Below, piece after piece: positions 58,501 to 64,000 of a stretch of DNA of 64,000 bases (the stretch's first letter is position 1; every line of letters begins with the position of its first letter). Location: the NCBI RefSeq assembly GCF_039555335.1, contig NC_092629.1, positions 30,067,382 through 30,131,381 of the forward strand. Reading direction: 5' to 3'. This DNA comes from Amphiura filiformis. Its lineage: Eukaryota; Echinodermata; Ophiuroidea; Amphilepidida; Amphiuridae. The notes under the pieces are model-generated. The model was not told the origin of the DNA. It saw nothing but the letters and a program-made list of their open reading frames with translations, and made no database searches. The position numbers were made by a program, and so were the translations under genes.

Positions 58501-59216
58501 ATCACCAGGGTATGATAGAAAGAGTCACTGGTATCTAAACCGGACACCAGAAGCATTATAGGACCAAATTCGATGTGGTGCCTAAGGCAGGGTTGTGAGA
58601 GGCCACAGATCAAAAGAGAGAAAGATTACTTTAAAAAAAACCCTGAAAAATAGTGTAAAATCAGGGTTAAAATGCCAAATATGGCCAAAACATGTACATG
58701 TTGGCAACAAAAAAAGAGGAAATCTGCTGAAAAAGGGAACTTTCACACCCCTGCTAAGGGATTCCCCAGCCAAATTGCCACCATGAATTGTCGTATGACA
58801 TGTCGTCAGAAGTATTATGAATTATTAATTCAAGTCCTATACTTTGTCTACTATATTTAACATGCAAAATTGGCCTTCCGGTCAACTCCTCCATACTGTC
58901 TTTTTTGTTTGCTGTTTGTTTTGATGTACAATTTTTATATATGTATATGGAAATAAATAAATTTGATTTGATTTGATTTTAGACCAGACAGGTGAACAAT
59001 GTCATTCCTAACATAAGTCTACTTTTCGGCATAGTGGTAAAAGCCTAACAATTTTTGCCGATTACAAGCTAATAAAAGTGTAAGTATGCGTGAGATTACT
59101 TGTTAAGTTTGACTTACTTTTCCAGGAATCATCTCTACCTTGAGTCCCATGGCTTGAGGGATGACGAGAATATCAGAGAAGAGGATGGCTGCATCAACAT
59201 CAAAATGATTCAAAGG
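52290..59216 (-). CDS. UROD: Uroporphyrinogen decarboxylase, last six exons (5' part outside the window)
   Basis: Minus-strand exons in order are 59216-59118, 58182-58021, 56494-56333, 55707-55570, 54090-53990 and 52530-52290, all GT-AG and in phase, 903 bp including the stop (about 300 residues). They align with human UROD from about residue 72 to the end. Catalytic Asp lies in FSDILVIP (human Asp86), Tyr in [10 protein letters not shown] (Tyr164) and His in [14 protein letters not shown] (His339). The exons with the substrate-binding MRQAGRYLPEF motif (Arg37, Arg41) are not in the window, so they should lie beyond 64000. UROD is a cytosolic homodimer that decarboxylates the four acetate side chains of uroporphyrinogen III to give coproporphyrinogen III in haem synthesis. 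No frame breaks are seen in these exons. Confidence 0.95.
52560..52920. repeat. TCAA-type simple repeats in UROD intron
   Basis: Two short runs of ATCAATCAATC-type repeats (about 52566-52582 and 52838-52868) in the last intron. The sequence between them shows nothing else I can name. Confidence 0.6.
53163..53885. mobile_element. hAT non-autonomous element (723 bp), perfect 8-bp target duplication
   Basis: Starts TAGGCTTGTGCGACTA and ends TAGTCGCCCAACTCTA, inverted copies of each other; both ends carry extra GTCGACTA / TAGTCGCGACT motifs. The flanks TCATTAGC (53155-53162) and TCATTAGC (53886-53893) are identical, the 8-bp duplication expected of hAT elements. The interior is non-coding and holds a second element (53394-53712). 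In the last UROD intron. Confidence 0.9.
53394..53712. mobile_element. TACCGTATTCATTCC MITE nested in the hAT element
   Basis: The ends TACCGTATTCATTCCAATAA and TTATTGGAATGAATACGGTA are exact inverted copies. TA at both tips may be the target duplication. The interior has GGGCGCTTA and GGGCGTTTATT blocks. A looser relative is at 20319-20656. Confidence 0.85.
53990..54090 (-). CDS. UROD: UROD exon (residues ~259-292)
   Basis: Acceptor CATTATAG, donor GTAAGT; 101 bp, ending two bases into a Lys codon. It encodes [20 protein letters not shown] and [13 protein letters not shown], matching human IIFAKDGHFALEEL and VGLDWTVAP. Confidence 0.92.
54114..54200. repeat. TCAA / ATCG microsatellite
   Basis: Repeated ATCAATCAATC with GATCGATC inserts, in the UROD intron upstream of the exon at 53990. 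Confidence 0.75.
54455..54785. repeat. Interspersed repeat, copy 3 of 3
   Basis: Shares TTTCCTCCCAGCTACATA-like, AAGGACTGTTAAATATCAAA and GTATTCAGAATG strings with the copy at 40400-40712, and the last two with 18430-18660. It abuts the LINE fragment at 54795. Confidence 0.6.
54795..55213 (+). mobile_element. CR1/L2-like LINE 3' end with GAAT tail
   Basis: A frame to 55023 encodes [39 protein letters not shown] and a final Lys-rich stretch. This resembles the C terminus of CR1/L2-type reverse transcriptases (HNYNTR ... GPKLWNSLP). About 190 bp of 3' UTR and a (GAAT)n run at about 55184-55213 follow; short microsatellite tails are typical of this group. It is inserted antisense to UROD in an intron. 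Confidence 0.75.
55260..55530. mobile_element. Foldback element next to a UROD exon
   Basis: ACCACGAAATAAG, GAGATGTCCTGGTTGC and GTTCTTTGTTTCCCACGCAC on the left pair with GTGCATGGCAAACAAAGAAT, CAGTCGGGACGTCTC and CATTTCGTGGT on the right. It ends about 40 bp from the UROD exon at 55570. Confidence 0.65.
55570..55707 (-). CDS. UROD: UROD exon (residues ~213-258)
   Basis: Acceptor TTTATTTTTCAG, donor GTGAGT; 46 codons. It encodes [20 protein letters not shown] and [12 protein letters not shown], aligned to human [13 protein letters not shown] and APVPM. Confidence 0.92.
55872..56300. other. UROD intron without recognised content
   Basis: AT-rich intron sequence. I see no repeat pair, exon or regulatory site in it. 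Confidence 0.5.
56333..56494 (-). CDS. UROD: UROD exon (residues ~159-212)
   Basis: Acceptor TTCTTTGCAG, donor GTAAGA; 54 codons in phase 0. It encodes [20 protein letters not shown] and [18 protein letters not shown]. It contains the active-site Tyr of TLM-x-Y. Confidence 0.93.
56560..56935 (+). mobile_element. CR1-like LINE 3' fragment, frame-broken
   Basis: The frame near 56700-56810 reads [19 protein letters not shown] and [12 protein letters not shown]. This is a clear form of the GP-x-LWN-x-LP ... F-x-L-T motif at the end of many CR1/L2-like reverse transcriptases. Another frame upstream ([20 protein letters not shown]) continues the similarity, so at least one frame shift is present. 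Antisense to UROD. Confidence 0.7.
57069..57404 (-). mobile_element. Retroposon-like or MITE insertion with 10-bp target duplication
   Basis: The 336-bp insert is flanked by TGACCTACAT at 57059-57068 and again at 57405-57414. On the minus strand it begins GTGGCGTACCGTGGCCGCCC, a start seen in dispersed GTGGCGTACCGTGG repeats of many invertebrates. GGGCGGCAAAA-type strings recur inside, with a T run (plus strand) at about 57267-57283. No inverted termini were found. Confidence 0.7.
57877..58060 (-). repeat. 92-bp tandem duplication of a UROD exon end and donor site
   Basis: The functional unit (57969-58060) and the downstream unit (57877-57968 in plus coordinates) share the last ~40 bp of the exon almost perfectly: GAGCGTGCCACTAATTGGAT, then TCTCAGGTGCACC in one and TCTCAGCTGCACC in the other. 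Both have donors TGTAAGTC. The intron halves are more diverged. Splicing from the second donor would add 92 bp, break the frame and meet a stop codon. Confidence 0.85.
58021..58182 (-). CDS. UROD: UROD exon (residues ~105-158)
   Basis: Acceptor TTGCATACAG, donor GTAAGT; 54 codons in phase 0. It encodes [20 protein letters not shown] and [11 protein letters not shown], matching human GPSFPEP and RVPLIGFAGAP. The last 40 bp plus the donor are duplicated 92 bp downstream. Confidence 0.93.
58184..58750. other. UROD intron without recognised content
   Basis: No exon, repeat pair or regulatory site is recognised here. Confidence 0.5.
58750..58980 (+). mobile_element. LINE 3' tail fragment
   Basis: The stretch ends GGAAATAAATAAATTTGATT followed by repeated TTTGA, a tail pattern like those of CR1/L2 elements. 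Upstream is GGCCTTCCGGTCAACTCC. No reverse transcriptase coding remains, so this is a weaker call than 54795-55213. Confidence 0.45.
59118..59216 (-). CDS. UROD: UROD exon (residues ~72-104), first exon in the window
   Basis: Acceptor TATTATGCAG, donor GTAAGT; 33 codons. It encodes [20 protein letters not shown] and [13 protein letters not shown]. The Asp in FSDIL is the catalytic residue of the family. Phase 0 on both sides. Confidence 0.93.
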
Positions 59217-59525
59217 CTGCATAATAAAATATCACATGAAATTCATCATCAATACGAAAATGTTTATGAGTAAATGTGAGGCAAAGGGACAATACTCGAA
59301 AAATTTCTGCCCAATGTATGGGATTCCAATGTTTTTGCAGTGAATACTGTTGATTATGTTTTGTTGCAGAGAGTATGTTGATTTACAATAAAGGATTTAT
59401 TTAAAACTAATAAATTGCATTTATGACAGATATTCACTGTACAAATTAAGGATTTCAACATATGCATCTTTGTATCATTTGGGTTTTCCTTGCCCAATGA
59501 TAAAGTACAATGCCCCATAAGTTTC

Positions 59526-60140
59526 TACTAAAGAGATGGTGCCTCTGAATGGAGCCGTCACAGTAGGTGCCCTTTCCTCTAAATAGTCAGTGGCTCTGAA
59601 AAGAGCCATTGTTGTGTGCCCCTTTCCTACTGAAGATTCAGTGGCTGTGAATAAAGCCACTGTAGTAGGTGCCCATTTCCTAATGAATATTCAGTCACTG
59701 TTAAATAGAGCCGTTGTAGTACATGCCCGGGGGGGACTCAAGTTTGGTTTCGGTAGGGACGTGCCGCTGAGAATTTGAAAGTGGACCCATAAATATACCA
59801 ATTTTTCAAGAAATTTGGACCCATTTATATACCAAAAGTCAAATTTTTGGCCAAATTTAACCCAAATTGTCTTAGTTTTTACAAATTTTCCCAAAATTTT
59901 GGCTAGATTAAGGAAAAATTTGGCTATTTTTCGAAAAAATTGAGAAAATTTTGAAAAAAGGACCCATTTATATACCAAAATAGGCTTTGAAAAAGGGGTC
60001 ATTGATATACCAAAAGGCTGAAATGCTACCCATATTTGCGGCACGTCCCCGTATGGTCATTTGTACTAAGATCCCCGGAGTACATGTAGGTGCCCTTTCC
60101 TACTGAACATTCTGTGGCTCTGAAAAGTGCCGTTCAAGAG
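59526..60140. repeat. ~50-bp minisatellite interrupted by a transposon
   Basis: Units of about 50-53 bp carry AGTAGGTGCCCTTTCCTACT, then GTGGCTCTGAAAAGAGCC. They start near 59526, 59580, 59630 and 59680, and one more is at 60085-60140. The 353-bp element at 59726-60078 sits between the fourth and fifth units. Confidence 0.8.
59726..60078. mobile_element. Non-autonomous DNA element (353 bp) with 8-bp target duplication
   Basis: The flanks AGTACATG (59718-59725) and AGTACATG (60079-60086) are identical. The ends CCCGGGGGGGACT and (reverse complement) CCGGGGATCTTAG are partly alike; an inner pair CGGTAGGGACGTGCCGC and GCGGCACGTCCCCG is inverted. GGACCCATTTATATACCAAA occurs twice, with further variants. 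An 8-bp duplication would fit hAT, but the ends are not typical. Confidence 0.8.
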
Positions 60141-62997
60141 GACAGATTTATAAACGGATGAATTATTTTACCCTGTCGACTTCAATTCAAAAATGCCAGA
60201 ATTGCACAGTGTTATGACCATACATGAAATCAACATGAGAATAAGTACAAACAAGCCTCATCTTGGTTCAGTGGTTCTTGAGATAGCTCTTGATATTTTG
60301 AGAAAATATCTCAGCACTATCACTGCTAAACCATAACGTCCTACATTGGACAAATCGTCCTACATTTAAGAAGCCACATACAATGGAGAATTAGTGCTGC
60401 TTCACAATAGAGACACTTCAATGTAGGACGCAATGTAGGACGGCATTTGAGACGATAGAGCACCCAAACTGGCCGCCCAATGAAAAAATCAATACAGTAG
60501 GAGGCGAGCTGCTTTTCACACTTTCTGCCCGACTCTCTGCAAAGAATGGTGAGCTGTGAGCAGTGGATGCACAGGAACCACTTAACATGCTCTCACTGAT
60601 ACGTGTGTGCACGATTAACTTGAATAAAAGAATATCATAACTGTAATTGTCACCGGGACCGTCATAATTGAAGGGGACAATTATATTGACCGCTATCATG
60701 TTGTCATGACAGGTCGCTTTCGTAAATCGTAAATGTGTCTTGGTCGTAGATAGTGAAGGATCTATGGTCTGGTCATCAATATCACGGCCGCGGCGCGGTG
60801 GCTATAATCACGGTCACGGCATAGATGGTTGGCGGGACCGTTACCGATCATCTGAGCAAGTCAGTGACGGATTCCATAACATAAATATCAGTATATAGGC
60901 CTACTTAACATGATATTAAAAACATTAATGAACAAATAATAATATTCATGTATAATAACACCCATAATTAATATAAGCATAGGTCTATTAAATCCCGGGG
61001 TATTAAATACTGATGTCTGTATATTTTCTTGATAATGTCCCATGTCGCATGTGAATAATATCAGCATATAAATAATATAAATCGTATCATTTTCATGTAA
61101 GATCATGAATTATTATTTATTTTACATTATTTTTGACCAGTAAATGACCACATTAAAGCATCAACCAAAGATAAAGAAATGTCCATGATACAATCGATAT
61201 ATAGGAACCATTTCCGTCGAGCCAGCTCAAGTGTGTCCCATAAAATAGATTTGTTGTTGATCATGATCGCTACCCAGGCTTTTCCAATTCAGTATTTCGG
61301 TCACGGTATGAACCGTGAATATATTAAAGTTTCTTCTGGTTTCTTAATTTTACCACAGGTATAATAAAAATTAGTATAAATGTAACTTATTTAAAGAAAT
61401 AATTAGGAAATAACGATGTTTTGAAGGTAAAAAGTAGACAATATATTTTAAAAAATGACCGAAAGAAGATTACAAAAAATGTAGCAAGAAAAAAACAAAA
61501 TGCAGAATTACGAATCTGACCTTGACCAGCCAAATGCGTACATCTATTTTTTAGGTCTGCAATTATTGATTGTATTAGGCCTAAAGATGCATGTTTTATC
61601 ATATTCGAAATCACAATTTTATGATAGGGCTTATGATGAATTTCATATTATCTAGTAGCTTGCGCTTCTTGCAATAAATCTTGATATCGAACTCACCATG
61701 CTCGATCATGTTGACTGGGATCTTGAGATTTATTGATGATCGGGTTTGTATCCTTCCATGATCAAATTGTTGCAACAGTTTTATATTTCCAATTTTAATA
61801 GAGATTCCAGCTGAGACTATTATATCGTCATCAAGTCGATCAATCCTCTACATCGTGCACGATCTATCATCACGATCATCTTTCAATCGTGCCTGGATAT
61901 GGATGTAGGCCCTACGTATCCGGGATATGGATGCCGGACTGAAAGATCCTGTCGTTCGCCGTGGTCTTATCCCGCGGGGTCTTGCAAGTTATTCTTCCAA
62001 CTTCTAAGTTCCAAGCAAACATCTTCCAAGTTCTCGGAAAAATATTCTTCAATCTGATCTAATATGGTCCGATAGATGTTCCGCAAAAAAAAAAATTTAT
62101 TCTAAAAACGTGCACCATGTGCTTTCGATATTGAAACCATCCATGTTCTTGTCTTGTTCAATATAAACAATAAACCAATCGAACGTGAGAAAGTTGTGTC
62201 ACATGTCAACATACCCACTTGACCTGATGCTGCATGCCGATACTATCGATCCGTGCTGCTGTGCAGGATGTACTAGAGGGAGGATAATGATGATGCTGAC
62301 GAAGGTGATGATAACAAAGACTCAAGTTCAATACGAAGATGAAAAAATATTTTGTTTACATATAAGTAATTAGGCCTAATATTACACATAAATACATGTT
62401 TTAACTTGACGTTCACAATCATCCATCGTATTTTCACAAAGTGTCTTCCCTTTTAAAATATGTCTACCTCTCCTCCATCCCCAATTTATTCCAGGTACGA
62501 GCGCATTTCTTCCAACTTTCACCATGACGACGGTCGTACGGATGTGGCTATTTATAGCTGGTAGCTACTGGTCGACCCGGGCGCGATTTGGATGGGGGTG
62601 TGTTCGGGGTGTGTATCATGATCATCCAATCACAGGTCCAGTTTCTCAAGAGATTGCAAACTAAAAATAGATCGTTGGCAATCAGCCAGACACCTGTTTA
62701 GAGTTGCTGATTCCCCGGGATGGTTCAACCAGGGTAATTAATATGATGTGATTAATAAATATCATGTTCACTCCTACCTTGTCGAAGTATTCAAAGGAAA
62801 TGTTTTGGCTTTCGATATTTCTATAGTCTCAACATGTTTATGGGTTATTAGAAAATAAAAAAGCATTGTTTGGATGCTCAGCCGTGTGTCTAGAGGTATG
62901 AATAATATCATGAAAGTGAACGGAGCGGGTGAGATATAATGCAATTAAATGCCTGGAGCGAGAGGGGTGTATGGTGAATATTGATACGATATGGAGC
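60141..62997. other. UROD upstream intron (presumed), no exon found
   Basis: I searched the minus strand for the UROD MRQAGRYLPEF exon and did not find it. A double inverted motif CGTCCTACATT / AATGTAGGACG lies at 60338-60441. Three TAGGCCTA octamers are at 60896, 61576 and 62371. Nothing else is identified. Confidence 0.5.
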
Positions 62998-63190
62998 TGT
63001 GCAATAATTATGAGCCCTGGGGGGAGGATAAAAAGGGAGGGGTTAGGGTGAGCCGAAGGGGGGGGGGAGCAATTTTGACAAGCCGAGAGGGGGATTTTTG
63101 GCACACATTCACGGGGCGCCTTTTAAATAAAACGCTCTAAAAAGGCTTAGGGAAACAGTACAGAAACGCTTAAAAAGTCATGCTACAAAA
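62998..63190. repeat. Degraded relative of the 4810-5290 element
   Basis: GTGCAATAATTATGAGCCC, G runs with AGCAATTTTGACAAGCCGAG, GGGGGATTTTTGGCACAC, and AAACGCTCTAAAAAGGCTTA mirror the order seen in 4810-5040. Only the left half is recognisable. Confidence 0.65.
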
Positions 63191-63219
63191 TCGCCCATTG
63201 AATTTCAAGAATAAGATCA

Positions 63220-63375
63220 GGGCTGTCAACTCTCACGCATTCGTGAGTGTCACGCATTGGGTCACTTTCTCACGGTCTCACGCCAAGGTAGTATAATCTC
63301 ACGCCTATGTAGTAAACCTCACGCAAAAAGCTGAATAATGAGTAAAATCTCACCCGGGAATCTCACGCATCGTCA
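63220..63375. repeat. CTCACGC-rich repeat
   Basis: Irregularly repeated TCTCACGC and GTCACGCATTGGGTCAC across 150 bp. No period that I could fix; probably a dispersed repeat fragment. Confidence 0.45.
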
Positions 63376-64000
63376 TGAATAATTTGTTGTTCCTACACCC
63401 CCCCGCTTTTCACATTCTCGAGCGCGTAAGATACTGATAATTTTGGTTAAATAAATGTTTCAAATCAACAAAAATCTGTCGAAAAAATAACAAAAAGATG
63501 ATCGTCTTGTGACGTAAAATTGCTTCGTTTGTTGCAAAATGGCGATTAAATATTCATGACTGAATGATGTCATCGTCCCGGCCAAGTTTTTGCCAGCTGT
63601 ATATATGCATTTTTATGAATGAAGTTGTACTACGTCCGGATTTTGTCGAAGATTAATTACCTTCGGTGGGTATTTCCCCGCGCCCCAGGAACTCTCCAAA
63701 GCAAAATTTCAACGTTCACTTGCCTTCTCTTTTACGTTAAAAAAATAAAACAATAACAACATTAAAATTTTTTATAAAAATGAACTTCTTGACCATCTCG
63801 CTTTAAATATAATTGTATATGAAACAAACCCCATATTCAGAGAATAAAATGAGAACCAACATGAATAATACACGTGGCAGGTGATCATCACCCCGGCCCC
63901 CGACCCACGAGGCAAATGCCCAGGTAAACATGCTTCCAAATACGGCGTGACACGCATAGATTGATACTTTCCCACGGTCGGTTTGAATGAACTTATGAAT
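63376..64000. other. Window end, no gene recognised
   Basis: AT-rich sequence to the end of the window. AAAATGGCG at about 63537 is YY1-like but isolated. The 5' exons of UROD are expected beyond this edge. Confidence 0.45.

Noticed and set aside
62466..62570. First coding exon of UROD on the minus strand
   Set aside because: The minus-strand ATG frame here gives no UROD-like sequence; the MRQAGRYLPEF motif is absent from the window.

Overview
This 64 kb window is nuclear DNA of an animal, most likely a non-vertebrate deuterostome such as an echinoderm or hemichordate. The evidence is two spliced genes with GT-AG introns, protein similarity to bilaterian families, AT-rich introns full of small foldback elements, L1/Tx1-type and CR1/L2-type LINE pieces, and twelve copies of the octamer TAGGCCTA. 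The species assignment is inference. I see no prokaryotic features, no CRISPR array, no viral gene and no tRNA or rRNA gene.

Layout. (1) 1-21.5 kb holds no coding gene that I can support. It carries a chain of non-autonomous DNA transposons: hAT-like (88-561 and 12456-12841), Harbinger-like (7748-8268), pogo-like (9177-10031) and unclassified inverted-repeat elements. It also carries an unexplained cluster of a bipartite motif (14.0-18.1 kb) and a candidate non-coding exon (19727-19784). (2) 21594-43789 (+) is a ten-exon coding gene for a vasculin / GC-rich promoter-binding protein 1 (GPBP1) homologue of about 975 residues, roughly twice the vertebrate length. Its first intron holds a 1 kb tandem duplication rich in CRE and CCAAT sites, an AT-rich repeat tract and a broken L1/Tx1-like LINE (about 25.86-31.19 kb). 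(3) 43.8-52.3 kb is intergenic and contains members of an inverted-repeat family, a SINE and large foldbacks. (4) 52290-59216 (-) holds the last six coding exons of uroporphyrinogen decarboxylase (UROD), about 300 residues. The exons for the first ~71 residues are not in the window, and 59.2-64 kb is read as UROD intron.

The two genes are convergent and functionally unrelated: GPBP1 is a nuclear, nucleic-acid-associated regulator and UROD is a cytosolic haem-biosynthesis enzyme. Both show relics of local exon duplication: a dead copy of a GPBP1 exon at 43488-43610, a duplicated stop-codon region at 43747-43966, and a duplicated UROD exon end with an intact splice donor at 57919-57968.

I did not find a demonstrable new multi-gene system. 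The strongest unexplained signals are the bipartite TTCGGATGTTACA...GTTAAC cluster, the CRE/CCAAT array in GPBP1 intron 1, and the foldback element that begins 11 bp after the UROD stop codon. All coordinates, exon junctions and repeat alignments were read by eye and not computed.
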